Made by a program: the position numbers and the translations under genes | The notes under the pieces: generated by a model | The model's input: the letters and a program-made list of their open reading frames with translations, nothing else | Told to the model about the DNA's origin: nothing | The model's database searches: none | Shown here: positions 7,404 through 16,286 of the stretch, piece by piece | Layout of the letters: the number at the start of each line of letters is the position of its first letter | Position numbering within the stretch: position 1 is the first letter of the stretch | Source: CBDDBH01 sp965225625 | Lineage (GTDB): Bacteria > Pseudomonadota > Gammaproteobacteria > JADZEE01 | Direction of reading: 5' to 3' | Assembly (NCBI GenBank): GCA_965225625.1 | Contig: CBDDBH010000013.1 | Location: forward strand, 29,885-93,884 | DNA length: 64,000 nt

Positions 7404-9602
7404 ATGAACAAAACGAAATTCGCGCTATTGGCGGCCATTGCCGTGGTGGTCGCCGCGTTCTTCGCCTTGGGCCTGGATCAGCACTTGACGCTGGATACGT
7501 TCAAGCATCAGCAGGCACAACTGCAAACCTACCACTCTGCACACCCTGGGCTAACAGCACTCATATACTTCGGCCTGTATATCGTCATCACCAGCTTGTC
7601 GGTCCCGGGTGCGCTACTGTTGACACTTGCGGGGGGTGCCATATTTGGCGTCATCTGGGGATCGATCCTGGTTTCCTTCGCCAGCAGCATCGGCGCCACT
7701 GTTGCGTTTCTGCTCTCCCGTTTCGTCCTTGGCAATGTGATACAGACGCGCTACCGGCATCGGCTAGAGGCTATCAATGACGGCATCGCTCGCGATGGCG
7801 CGTTTTACTTATTCGCCATCCGCCTGGTGCCGCTGTTCCCCTACTTCGTCGTAAACCTGGTGATGGGTTTAACCAGCATCAAGACACGGGTGTACTACCT
7901 CACCAGCCAGCTGGGCATGCTGCCGGCGACAATTATCTACGTCAACGCGGGAACGCAATTGGCGAAACTGGAATCCACTGGCGATATTGTCGCACCCGGC
8001 GTATTGGGTTCGTTGGTATTGCTCGGAATATTCCCGCTGCTGGCGAAAAAACTCTTGAATACGCTGCGAGCGCGGCGAGTACTCAAGCCCTACGCCAAAC
8101 CGCGCTATTTCGACCGCAACGTCATTGTCATCGGCGCCGGATCGGCGGGGCTAGTCGCCGCCTACATTGCGGCGGCGGTCAAAGCGAAAGTTACCCTCAT
8201 CGAAAAACACAAAATGGGTGGAGATTGCCTGAATACCGGGTGCGTGCCCTCCAAAGCACTGCTCCGATCCGCCAAATTCCTGGCTCAATGCCGGCGTGCT
8301 TCGGAATTGGGGATCCGCAGCGCCACGGCTGAATTCGACTTCGCCCAAGTAATGGAACGCGTTCAAAGCGTAATCCGGGAGATTGAACCCCACGATTCCG
8401 TGGAACGATATTCGGCCTTGGGCGTCGATTGTGTCCAGGGCGAAGCACGCATCACGTCACCCTACCGCGTCGAGGTGGACGGCCGCACCTTGACGACCCG
8501 AAGCATAATTATTGCTGCGGGCGCCCGTCCTTTCGTCCCGCCGATCGCGGGCATCGAAAACATTCGTTATTGGACCTCGGACACTATTTGGAACCTGCGT
8601 GAGCGACCGCAAAGATTGGTAGTGCTGGGTGGTGGACCCATTGGCTGCGAGCTCAGCCAGGCGTTTGCGCGCTTGGGTTGCACCGTCACCCAGGTGGAAA
8701 TGGCGGAGCGCCTGTTGATCCGCGAAGACCCCGAGATCGCCGCGATGCTGCACGCGCAGTTTGAACGCGAGGGAATCGACGTCCGGGTCGATCATCGCGC
8801 AACGGCCGTGGAATACGCAGACGATCATAAGGTTCTCGTCTGCGCCCACGGTGACGGGGCGCCACCCTCAGAAGTGCGCATCGAATTCGACGAATTACTG
8901 GTGGCCGTCGGGCGTGTCGCCAACACTGAAGGTTATGGACTCGAAACGCTGGGCATACCGCTTTCCAAGCAGAATACGATCGAAACTGATGCCTATTTAC
9001 AGACCCTGTACCCGAATATTTACGCCTGTGGCGATGTTGCCGGTCCTTATCAGTTCACGCACGTGGCGGCCCATCAAGCCTGGTACGCGAGCGTCAATTC
9101 ATTGTTCGGTAGCCTGTGGCGCTTCAAGGCCGACTATTCCGTGATCCCCTGGGCAACCTTTACCGAGCCGGAAGTTGCCCGGGTCGGGCTGAACGAGCAG
9201 GATGCTCAGGCCCGCGGGATCCCGTACGAGGTAACAAGTTACGACATCGGCGATTTAGATCGTGCCATTGCCGACGGAAATGCGTATGGACTGGTCAAGG
9301 TGCTCACGGTTCCAGGCAAGGATCGCATCCTCGGCGCGACGCTGGTCGGGGAGCACGCCGGTGATCTCATCAGCGAATTCGTCAGTGCGATGCGCCACGG
9401 CATTGGCTTAAACAAAATCCTCGGGACCATCCATATCTATCCGACCATGGCGGAGGCTAACAAATATGTCGCCGGCGTATGGAAACGAACGCATGCGCCT
9501 GATGGGTTATTGGCTTGGTTGGCGCGTTACCATCGGTGGCGACTTGGCGGCAGCGGTGGATCCGCCGAGGCGCCCGCTCCAGCCGATGGGCCAGAGGTTT
9601 GA
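7404..9602 (+). CDS. Fusion of a TVP38/TMEM64 (DedA-like) membrane domain with an FAD pyridine nucleotide-disulfide oxidoreductase
   Basis: Residues about 1-225 form a TVP38/TMEM64/SNARE-associated membrane domain with several hydrophobic segments and the conserved stretch LTLAGGAIFGVIWG. From about residue 238 (NVIVIGAGSAGLVAAY) there is a complete FAD/NAD(P)H reductase of the mercuric reductase/dihydrolipoamide dehydrogenase type: redox pair in GGDCLNTGCVPSKAL, a second GxGxxG (VLGGGPIGCEL), the FAD block YACGDVAG and a C-terminal dimerisation domain with HIYPTMAE. At 732 residues both domains are full length. Such fusions are known in proteobacteria; the physiological electron acceptor is unknown. 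It could couple NAD(P)H oxidation to a thiol or quinone at the membrane. Confidence 0.88.
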   Translation: MNKTKFALLAAIAVVVAAFFALGLDQHLTLDTFKHQQAQLQTYHSAHPGLTALIYFGLYIVITSLSVPGALLLTLAGGAIFGVIWGSILVSFASSIGATVAFLLSRFVLGNVIQTRYRHRLEAINDGIARDGAFYLFAIRLVPLFPYFVVNLVMGLTSIKTRVYYLTSQLGMLPATIIYVNAGTQLAKLESTGDIVAPGVLGSLVLLGIFPLLAKKLLNTLRARRVLKPYAKPRYFDRNVIVIGAGSAGLVAAYIAAAVKAKVTLIEKHKMGGDCLNTGCVPSKALLRSAKFLAQCRRASELGIRSATAEFDFAQVMERVQSVIREIEPHDSVERYSALGVDCVQGEARITSPYRVEVDGRTLTTRSIIIAAGARPFVPPIAGIENIRYWTSDTIWNLRERPQRLVVLGGGPIGCELSQAFARLGCTVTQVEMAERLLIREDPEIAAMLHAQFEREGIDVRVDHRATAVEYADDHKVLVCAHGDGAPPSEVRIEFDELLVAVGRVANTEGYGLETLGIPLSKQNTIETDAYLQTLYPNIYACGDVAGPYQFTHVAAHQAWYASVNSLFGSLWRFKADYSVIPWATFTEPEVARVGLNEQDAQARGIPYEVTSYDIGDLDRAIADGNAYGLVKVLTVPGKDRILGATLVGEHAGDLISEFVSAMRHGIGLNKILGTIHIYPTMAEANKYVAGVWKRTHAPDGLLAWLARYHRWRLGGSGGSAEAPAPADGPEV

Positions 9603-9715
9603 GCGTCAACGCTAACCGCCACCAATCGCGGGGGCATTGAGTGTTAGTCGGTAGGCTCTGTTCGGTTGACCCTGCGGCGGCCGCACCGTAATACTTGAAA
9701 CACTGCATTCACGTG

Positions 9716-9745
9716 TTGTAAAGTTGACGTTAACGTCAATATAAA
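9716..9745 (+). promoter_or_regulatory. liuR promoter with LiuR operator in the spacer
   Basis: TTGTAA (9716-9721) and TATAAA (9740-9745) are 18 bp apart, and the spacer holds the perfect 16-bp palindrome TTGACGTTAACGTCAA (9724-9739). A palindrome in an over-long spacer is the hallmark of MerR-family promoters, so autoregulation by LiuR is likely. Confidence 0.75.
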
Positions 9746-9756
9746 GACAGACGCGA

Positions 9757-10146
9757 ATGTCACAACACTATACTATCCGCGCCCTAGCCAAGGAGTTTGG
9801 AGTGTCCGCACGGACTTTGCGTTTCTACGAGTCCAAAGGTCTGGTCAATCCACAGCGCGCAGGCACCGCGCGTCGTTACGACGAACGCGATCGTATTCGA
9901 TTAATCTTGACTTTGCGCGGTAAGCGAATTGGCTTTTCGCTAGAAGAAATCAAAGAAATCATAGATATGTACGATCCAATCGAGCAGGATGATGGCCGTC
10001 AACTGCTGCACTTGTGTTCCCGGATCCGGGCGCGACGCGGACAATTGCTGGAAAAGCTCAGAGACATCGAAGCGACCCTCGGCGCCATGGACGAGGTGGA
10101 AGATCGGTGCTTGTCACGGTTGCTGGCGCGGTTCCCTCAAACCTGA
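9757..10146 (+). CDS. liuR: MerR-family regulator of leucine/branched-chain acyl-CoA catabolism
   Basis: The protein (129 residues) starts with the MerR winged helix-turn-helix (YTIRALAKEFGVSARTLRFYESKGLVNP, residues 5-32), followed by RRYDERDRIRLILTLRGKRIGFSLEEIKEIIDMY and a C-terminal coiled helix for dimerisation. It lacks the Cys-rich metal-binding loop of metal sensors. Its position directly before isovaleryl-CoA dehydrogenase, with matching palindromes in front of both genes, is the classic LiuR arrangement, in which a branched-chain or related ligand relieves repression. Confidence 0.9.
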   Translation: MSQHYTIRALAKEFGVSARTLRFYESKGLVNPQRAGTARRYDERDRIRLILTLRGKRIGFSLEEIKEIIDMYDPIEQDDGRQLLHLCSRIRARRGQLLEKLRDIEATLGAMDEVEDRCLSRLLARFPQT

Positions 10147-10153
10147 CGCATAT

Positions 10154-10174
10154 GAACGTTAACGTTAACGTAAA
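10154..10174 (+). promoter_or_regulatory. LiuR operator in front of liuA
   Basis: GAACGTTAACGTTAACGTAA, with centre TTAACGTTAA (10159-10168), repeats the AACGTTAACGT core of the liuR-promoter palindrome in a slightly overlapping tandem form. It lies 25-40 bp before liuA and is followed by a strong Shine-Dalgarno GGAGGT (10184-10189). Confidence 0.7.
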
Positions 10175-10195
10175 GACTAATTTGGAGGTAATCAC

Positions 10196-11365
10196 ATGAG
10201 TGGGCTTTATCCCACCTTGAATTTTGCACTCGGCGAAACTGCCGACATGCTGCGCGCCGCTGTGCGCGACTTTGCGGATCAGGAAATCGCTCCGCGCGCT
10301 GCTGAGATCGATGCCAGCAACGAGGCACCTAACGATTTATGGGAGAAATTGGGTTCCATGGGTTTGCTCGGGATTACCGTCGAGGAAGAGTACGGTGGTG
10401 CCGGTATGGGTTATCTCGAACACGTCATCGCGGTCGAGGAAATCAGCAAAGCATCAGCCGCCGTAGGTCTTTCCTATGGCGCCCATTCCAATCTGTGCGT
10501 CAACCAGATACGACGCAACGGCAATGAAGACCAAAAACAGCGGTATTTACCAAAACTCATCAGCGGTGAGCACGTCGGGGCATTGGCAATGAGTGAATCG
10601 GGTGCGGGTTCGGATGTCCTCAGTATGCGCCTGAAGGCGGAGAAAAATGGTGATCGCTATGTGTTGAACGGTACCAAAATGTGGATTACCAATGGTCCGG
10701 ACGCCCACACTCTGGTGGTTTATGGGAAAACGTCACCGGAAGCAAAGTCACGCGGCATTACAGCGTTCATTATCGAAAAAGGCTTTAAGGGCTTCTCCAC
10801 CGCCCAGAAACTGGACAAACTCGGGATGCGCGGCTCCAACACCTGCGAACTGGTGTTCGAGGATTGCGAGGTCCCGGAAGAAAACGTGCTGGCGGGTGAA
10901 GGCGCAGGTGCCCGCGTGCTGATGAGTGGACTCGACTACGAGCGGCTGGTGCTCTCAGGTGGACCCTTGGGTTTAATGCAGGCCTGCATGGACGTCGTAC
11001 TGCCCTACATACATGAGCGCAAACAATTCGACCAACCGATTGGCGAATTTCAGCTGATGCAAGGCAAGATCGCGGACATGTATACCACCCTGAATGCCTG
11101 CAAAGCCTACGTTTACACCGTCGCCAAAGCCTGTGATCGCGGCGAAACCACGCGAAAAGACGCAGCCGGTGCCATCCTCTATTCCGCAGAGCGTGCAACC
11201 TGGATGGCACTGCAGGCGATCCAGGCGCTGGGCGGCAATGGCTATATCAACGAATACCCGACGGGCCGGTTGCTGCGCGATGCCAAGCTATACGAAATCG
11301 GCGCTGGGACCAGCGAGATCCGGCGCATGTTGATCGGGCGCGAATTGTTCATCGAATCTGCTTGA
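10196..11365 (+). CDS. liuA: Isovaleryl-CoA dehydrogenase
   Basis: This 389-residue acyl-CoA dehydrogenase oxidises isovaleryl-CoA to 3-methylcrotonyl-CoA, passing electrons to ETF. It has the family blocks ALAMSESGAGSDV (FAD/substrate), KMWITNGPDA and QALGGNGYINEYPTGRLLRDAKLYEIGAGTSEI. The catalytic Glu is in GLDYERLVLS (about residue 249), the helix-G position specific to isovaleryl-CoA dehydrogenases instead of the C-terminal position used by most acyl-CoA dehydrogenases. GGAGGT lies six bases before the ATG. First enzyme of the liuRABD operon. Confidence 0.95.
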   Translation: MSGLYPTLNFALGETADMLRAAVRDFADQEIAPRAAEIDASNEAPNDLWEKLGSMGLLGITVEEEYGGAGMGYLEHVIAVEEISKASAAVGLSYGAHSNLCVNQIRRNGNEDQKQRYLPKLISGEHVGALAMSESGAGSDVLSMRLKAEKNGDRYVLNGTKMWITNGPDAHTLVVYGKTSPEAKSRGITAFIIEKGFKGFSTAQKLDKLGMRGSNTCELVFEDCEVPEENVLAGEGAGARVLMSGLDYERLVLSGGPLGLMQACMDVVLPYIHERKQFDQPIGEFQLMQGKIADMYTTLNACKAYVYTVAKACDRGETTRKDAAGAILYSAERATWMALQAIQALGGNGYINEYPTGRLLRDAKLYEIGAGTSEIRRMLIGRELFIESA

Positions 11366-11375
11366 GATCCGCCGT

Positions 11376-12983
11376 ATGGCTGCCATACAGACCAATCTCG
11401 AGCTGCAATCCGAACAATCACGTGCCAGTAACGAGGCGATGCAGTCTTTGGTCTCGGACCTGCACGAGAAAGTTATCGAAATTGTCCAGGGTGGCGGTGA
11501 GCGCGCACGGCTGCGCCACGTCGAGCGCGGCAAACTGTTGCCTCGCGATCGACTGCACCGCTTGCTGGATCTCGGCTCACCCTTTCTAGAATTGTCACAA
11601 TTCGCCGCCTACCAGGTCTACGACGATCCCCTGCCCTGCGCCGGCATTATTACCGGGATTGGTCGCATCAGCGGCACTGAATGCGTGATCGTCGTCAATG
11701 ATGCGACCGTAAAGGGCGGGACTTATCACCCGCTGACCGTGAAAAAACACCTGCGGGCGCAGGAAATAGCGGGTGAAAACAATCTGCCATGTGTCTATTT
11801 AGTCGACTCTGGAGGTGCATTTTTGCCGCAGCAAGCAGAGGTTTTTCCCGATCGGGAACATTTTGGACGAATATTCTTTAACCAGGCGCAGTTATCCGCC
11901 CGTGGAATTTCCCAGATCGCGGTGGTTATGGGGTCCTGTACGGCGGGCGGAGCCTACGTGCCGGCAATGTCGGATGAGGCGATTATCGTGCGCGAGCAAG
12001 GCACAATTTTTCTCGGCGGCCCGCCGCTGGTAAAAGCAGCAATCGGCGAGACAGTGACTGCTGAGGAGTTAGGTGGCGCCGATATTCATGCCCGTGTCTC
12101 CGGTGTGGCGGATCATTATGCCAACGATGACGAACACGCGTTGCAGTTAGCGCGCCGCTGCGTCGCAAACTTGAATCTGACGAAAAGCAATCCGCTGAAA
12201 GTGCGCGAACCCCGCGAACCACTGTATCCAGTTGACGAATTGTATGCTGTTGTGCCTGCGGATATACGCCAACCGTACGACGTTCGGGAGATCCTGGCGC
12301 GAATTATCGATGCCAGCGAATTCGATGAATTCAAGCAACTTTACGGGACCACGTTGGTGTGCGGATTTGCCCACATTGGCGGTTACCCCGTGGGGATCGT
12401 GGCCAATAATGGGATTCTGTTTTCCGAATCGGCATTGAAAGGAGCGCATTTCATTCAACTTTGCTGCCAACGTGGCATCCCTTTGATATTTTTCCAGAAT
12501 ATTTCGGGGTTTATGGTCGGCAGCAAATATGAGGCCGGTGGTATTGCCAAAGACGGCGCAAAACTGGTGACCGCGGTTGCCTGCGCCACGGTCCCGAAAT
12601 TCACGGTTATCATCGGCGGCAGCTTTGGCGCCGGAAACTACGGCATGTGCGGGCGTGCATATGCTCCACGCTTTCTGTGGACCTGGCCGAATGCCCGCGT
12701 CTCGGTGATGGGCGCGGAACAGGCGGCGAGTGTGCTGGCGCAAGTGCGACGCGACTCTCTGGAAGCGCGTGGTGACGAATGGTCAGCGCAGGACGAAGAG
12801 GATTTCAAAGCACCGATCAGAGATCAGTATGACGCTGAAGGTCATCCCTACTTCGGCAGTGCGCGCCTGTGGGATGACGGCGTCATCGATCCGAAAGACA
12901 CACGCACAGTCCTGACACTCGGCATCTCCGCGACACTCAATGCACCGATAAAACCGACACAGTTCGGCGTCTTCCGGATGTAA
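11376..12983 (+). CDS. liuB: 3-methylcrotonyl-CoA carboxylase, carboxyltransferase (beta) subunit
   Basis: The 535-residue protein has the two crotonase-like carboxyltransferase domains of the biotin-dependent acyl-CoA carboxylases. VVMGSCTAGGAYVPAMSDEAIIV and GGSFGAGNYGMCGRAYAPRFLWTWPNARVSVMGAEQAA are methylcrotonyl-CoA carboxylase signatures. It transfers CO2 from biotin to 3-methylcrotonyl-CoA, giving 3-methylglutaconyl-CoA. It begins 10 bp after liuA and ends 5 bp before liuD, so the three genes are one transcription unit. Confidence 0.95.
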   Translation: MAAIQTNLELQSEQSRASNEAMQSLVSDLHEKVIEIVQGGGERARLRHVERGKLLPRDRLHRLLDLGSPFLELSQFAAYQVYDDPLPCAGIITGIGRISGTECVIVVNDATVKGGTYHPLTVKKHLRAQEIAGENNLPCVYLVDSGGAFLPQQAEVFPDREHFGRIFFNQAQLSARGISQIAVVMGSCTAGGAYVPAMSDEAIIVREQGTIFLGGPPLVKAAIGETVTAEELGGADIHARVSGVADHYANDDEHALQLARRCVANLNLTKSNPLKVREPREPLYPVDELYAVVPADIRQPYDVREILARIIDASEFDEFKQLYGTTLVCGFAHIGGYPVGIVANNGILFSESALKGAHFIQLCCQRGIPLIFFQNISGFMVGSKYEAGGIAKDGAKLVTAVACATVPKFTVIIGGSFGAGNYGMCGRAYAPRFLWTWPNARVSVMGAEQAASVLAQVRRDSLEARGDEWSAQDEEDFKAPIRDQYDAEGHPYFGSARLWDDGVIDPKDTRTVLTLGISATLNAPIKPTQFGVFRM

Positions 12984-12988
12984 TTTGC

Positions 12989-14983
12989 GTGTTTGAAAAA
13001 ATTCTTATCGCTAACCGCGGCGAAATTGCCTGCCGGATCATCAAAACCGCGCGCCGAATGGGGATTGGCAGCGTTGCCGTCTATTCAAGTGCCGACGTTG
13101 GCGCATTACATGTTCACTTGGCCGACGAAGCCGTCGAGATTGGTCCAGCTCCCGCGCGCGACAGCTACCTGCGAAGTGATCGGATCGTGGAAGCGGCACG
13201 GGCGACACATACAGATGCGATACACCCCGGCTACGGATTCCTCGCTGAAAACGCTGCATTCGCCCAAGCCTGTGTCGACGCCGGGCTGGTCTTTATTGGT
13301 CCGCCGGCAGCCGCTATCGAGCGAATGGGTTCAAAAAGCGCTGCAAAAGCCATTATGAATGACGCAGGCGTGCCGGTAGTGCCCGGCTATTTTGGCGCGG
13401 ACCAGGCAGACGCAACGCTGGAGCACGAGGCCGCCAAAGTCGGGTACCCGGTGCTTATCAAGGCGTCGGCCGGAGGCGGTGGTAAAGGCATGCGGGTGGT
13501 AGAAAAAGCTGAGGATTTCCGCGCCGCGCTGGATTCCGCCCGGCGTGAGGCCGCCAGCGCCTTTGGCGATGAGCGCATGTTGTTGGAAAAATACCTGCTT
13601 ACACCGCGGCATATTGAGATCCAGGTGTTCTGCGATGCGCATGGCGGTTCAGTATCGATGTTCGAACGTGATTGCTCGGTACAACGCCGCCATCAAAAGG
13701 TGCTGGAAGAAGCGCCGGCGCCGGGGCTCAGCGCCGAGCGTCGGCAAGCGATGGGCGCCGCGGCCGTTGCCGCGGCGCAGGCTGTAGGCTACCGCAATGC
13801 CGGCACGGTTGAGTTCATCGTCGACAGCAACGATGACTTTTATTTTATGGAAATGAATACGCGTCTGCAGGTCGAGCATGCCGTTACAGAGCTCGTAACG
13901 GGTCAGGACCTGGTGGAATGGCAGATCCGTATAGCCGCCGGCGAACCATTACCTTGCCAGCAGCAAGAACTAGAACTACACGGGCACGCGATCGAGGTAC
14001 GTCTGTATGCCGAGGACCCGACACGCGATTTCCTGCCGGCGACAGGACAAATAGCCCATCTGAGGTTTCCCGCCGGCGATAATCTGGTCCGTATCGATAC
14101 CGGCGTGCGCAGTGGTGATGAGGTATCCGTTCATTATGATCCCCTGCTGGCCAAAGTGATTGCCTGGGGCCCCGATCGCCGCCAGGCGTTGACACGTCTG
14201 CGTGGTGCCCTGCGCGCGACAGAGCTGGTGGGCGTCACAACCAATCGTGAATTCCTGCTGGAGCTGGTCGGCCATGCAGAAATGCGCGCTGGTGGGGTCG
14301 ATACCGAATTTATCAGTCGCCACATTGACAGTCTGATAGTGCCCGCGGCGATACCCGACGACACCGTGTTGGCAATTGCCACGTTGTCTGTAGTGGCCGA
14401 ACGCGGTCGCACGAATGCCGCAAACGCTATGAAATCCGAGGATCCTTACTCACCCTGGGATGATGCGACGATCTGGCGGATGAACGGGGAAGGTTTTTCC
14501 TTAGTCGAATTTCAGATTGCTGGCGAGCGTGTACCAGTCACTGTGCGGACCACCGCTGGCGGGTACCGGCTGACGCTGCCGGGTGGCGAGCAATCGGCCA
14601 GCGTCAGCGCCTCGGACGGTAATTTGACGGTACTGCTCAGCGGGCAGCGCCTCCAGCCCCAAATTGTGGGTGAAGATCGACAGTTGGTGGTGATCCTCAA
14701 CGGCACAAACTATCCGCTGTCGCTGTTCGATCCCGCTGCAAAGCATGCGGATGCGGAACTCGCGACCGGCAGGTTGACCGCGCCGATGCCGGGAACGGTA
14801 GTCAAAGTGCTGGTGGAACCGGGCTCTCATGTCGTTAAAGGCGCAGCACTGATGGTGCTGGAAGCCATGAAGATGGAGCACACGATTACGGCACCCGGCA
14901 ACGGCATCGTGAGCGCCATTCATTTCAAGGAAGGCGATCTGGTGTCGTCAGAGGGTCTACAGCTTTTGGATCTAAAAATTTAA
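12989..14983 (+). CDS. liuD: 3-methylcrotonyl-CoA carboxylase, biotin-containing (alpha) subunit
   Basis: In order, the 664 residues contain a biotin carboxylase N-domain (KILIANRGEIACRI), an ATP-grasp domain (KASAGGGGKGMRVV, FIEVQVFCD-like block, NTRLQVEHAVTE), a BC C-domain and a C-terminal biotin-attachment domain with the biotinyl Lys in VLEAMKMEHTI (residue 628). It starts with GTG. In typical liu operons liuC (methylglutaconyl-CoA hydratase) lies between liuB and liuD; here they are only 5 bp apart, so liuC is missing from this locus. Confidence 0.94.
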   Translation: MFEKILIANRGEIACRIIKTARRMGIGSVAVYSSADVGALHVHLADEAVEIGPAPARDSYLRSDRIVEAARATHTDAIHPGYGFLAENAAFAQACVDAGLVFIGPPAAAIERMGSKSAAKAIMNDAGVPVVPGYFGADQADATLEHEAAKVGYPVLIKASAGGGGKGMRVVEKAEDFRAALDSARREAASAFGDERMLLEKYLLTPRHIEIQVFCDAHGGSVSMFERDCSVQRRHQKVLEEAPAPGLSAERRQAMGAAAVAAAQAVGYRNAGTVEFIVDSNDDFYFMEMNTRLQVEHAVTELVTGQDLVEWQIRIAAGEPLPCQQQELELHGHAIEVRLYAEDPTRDFLPATGQIAHLRFPAGDNLVRIDTGVRSGDEVSVHYDPLLAKVIAWGPDRRQALTRLRGALRATELVGVTTNREFLLELVGHAEMRAGGVDTEFISRHIDSLIVPAAIPDDTVLAIATLSVVAERGRTNAANAMKSEDPYSPWDDATIWRMNGEGFSLVEFQIAGERVPVTVRTTAGGYRLTLPGGEQSASVSASDGNLTVLLSGQRLQPQIVGEDRQLVVILNGTNYPLSLFDPAAKHADAELATGRLTAPMPGTVVKVLVEPGSHVVKGAALMVLEAMKMEHTITAPGNGIVSAIHFKEGDLVSSEGLQLLDLKI

Positions 14984-15014
14984 TAAAAATAAATGTTTAT
15001 AGATATTTTATAAT
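14984..15014. other. AT-rich junction of convergent liuD and thiolase
   Basis: Almost purely A/T spacer between the ends of two convergent genes. It may serve as a weak bidirectional terminator; there is no GC-rich stem. Confidence 0.35.
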
Positions 15015-16199
15015 CTAATTTATAACCTCTATCGCAATCGCGGTAGCCTCGCCACCGCCAATGCAAAGGCTCGCGATTCCGCGTTTCAGGCCCTGGTCCT
15101 GAAGAGCCCGCAGCAGCGTCACGACAATGCGCGCTCCCGAAGTCCCAATGGGGTGTCCCAACGCACAGGCGCCCCCGCGGATGTTTACTTTTTCGTGGGG
15201 CAATTCCAAATCGTGCATCGCCGCGAGGGTGACCACCGCGAAGGCTTCATTTATCTCGAATAGATCGACGTCGTCCTTGCTCCAGCTTAGTTTATCCAGC
15301 AGTTTATTGATGGCGCCAACCGGCGCCGTTGTAAACCATTCGGGCTCGTGTGCATGCGCGGTGTGCGCCAGAATCCTAGCCTGTGCGCCAACGCCACGCC
15401 GCTCGGCTTCAACCTCGGGCATCAACACCAAGGCAGCGGCACCATCGGAAATAGAACTGGAATTGGCCGCGGTAACGGTGCCGTCTTTCGCAAAGGCGGG
15501 GCGCAGGTCGGGGATCTTGTCAATTTTAGCGTTTCCGGGTTGTTCATCGGTGGCCACAACGCTGTCACCTTTGCGCGAGGTAATCGTCACCGGGGCAATT
15601 TCTTGTTCAAAATCGCCGTCAGCAATTGCTTTTTGTGCGCGCAGCAAAGATTCGACCGCGAATGCGTCCTGTTGCTCACGGCTGAATCCATAGCGGGACG
15701 CTGTGGCCTCTGCAAAACTTCCCATCAACCGGCCGCGGTCATAGGCGTCCTCAAGTCCATCCAAAAACAGGTGATCGACCACCTCAGCGTGCCCCATGCG
15801 CAAGCCGGCACGGGCTTTGGGCAGCAAATAGGGTGCGTTTGTCATACTTTCCATGCCACCCGCGGCGATCACATCGGCAGTGCCGGCGAGAATGGCATCG
15901 TGACCCAACATAATCGCTTTCATACCGGATCCGCACATTTTATTCACGGTCGTCGCGCCAACGCTCTGCGGGATCCCCGCCCCCAGTGAGGCCTGCCGTG
16001 CCGGCGCCTGCCCCTGCCCTGCCGCTAGCACGCAGCCCATAATCGTCTCGCTGATGTCCTCTGCAGCGACCCCGGCGTCCGTCAGTGCCGCCTGGATAGC
16101 CACAGCACCCAACTCAGGCGCAGTCTTGGCTGCCAGAGCACCTTGGAATCCACCTTGCGCAGTGCGCGCAATACCGGCAATTACCACTGGTCCATTCAT
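15015..16199 (-). CDS. Acetyl-CoA C-acetyltransferase (thiolase II type)
   Basis: This 394-residue thiolase has all catalytic features: nucleophile Cys in TVNKMCGSGMKA (about residue 89), GHPIGTSGARI with the active-site His, and the second Cys in ASLCIGGGEATA. NEAFAVV is also conserved. It either cleaves acetoacetyl-CoA to two acetyl-CoA, which would complete leucine catabolism next door, or condenses acetyl-CoA for polyhydroxybutyrate. It is convergent with liuD. The upstream region on its strand is extremely AT-rich and shares a 15-base motif with the region before the FadB/J-like gene. Confidence 0.93.
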   Translation of the reverse strand: MNGPVVIAGIARTAQGGFQGALAAKTAPELGAVAIQAALTDAGVAAEDISETIMGCVLAAGQGQAPARQASLGAGIPQSVGATTVNKMCGSGMKAIMLGHDAILAGTADVIAAGGMESMTNAPYLLPKARAGLRMGHAEVVDHLFLDGLEDAYDRGRLMGSFAEATASRYGFSREQQDAFAVESLLRAQKAIADGDFEQEIAPVTITSRKGDSVVATDEQPGNAKIDKIPDLRPAFAKDGTVTAANSSSISDGAAALVLMPEVEAERRGVGAQARILAHTAHAHEPEWFTTAPVGAINKLLDKLSWSKDDVDLFEINEAFAVVTLAAMHDLELPHEKVNIRGGACALGHPIGTSGARIVVTLLRALQDQGLKRGIASLCIGGGEATAIAIEVIN

Positions 16200-16260
16200 A
16201 TAATTTACCTTAACTATAATGATTAATAAATTGAATTATATATATTTATAAAGCTACAAA
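16198..16260 (-). promoter_or_regulatory. AT-rich upstream region of the thiolase gene
   Basis: About 60 bp of nearly pure A/T sequence directly before the thiolase ATG. The 15-mer ATATAATTTACCTTA (plus strand, 16198-16212) recurs exactly at 28594-28608 before the FadB/J-like gene; on the coding strand it gives AAGG just before the start. Likely promoter/leader; a shared regulator is possible. Confidence 0.4.
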
Positions 16261-16286
16261 TGTTCTAAGCACGGATGTTGCAAAAT

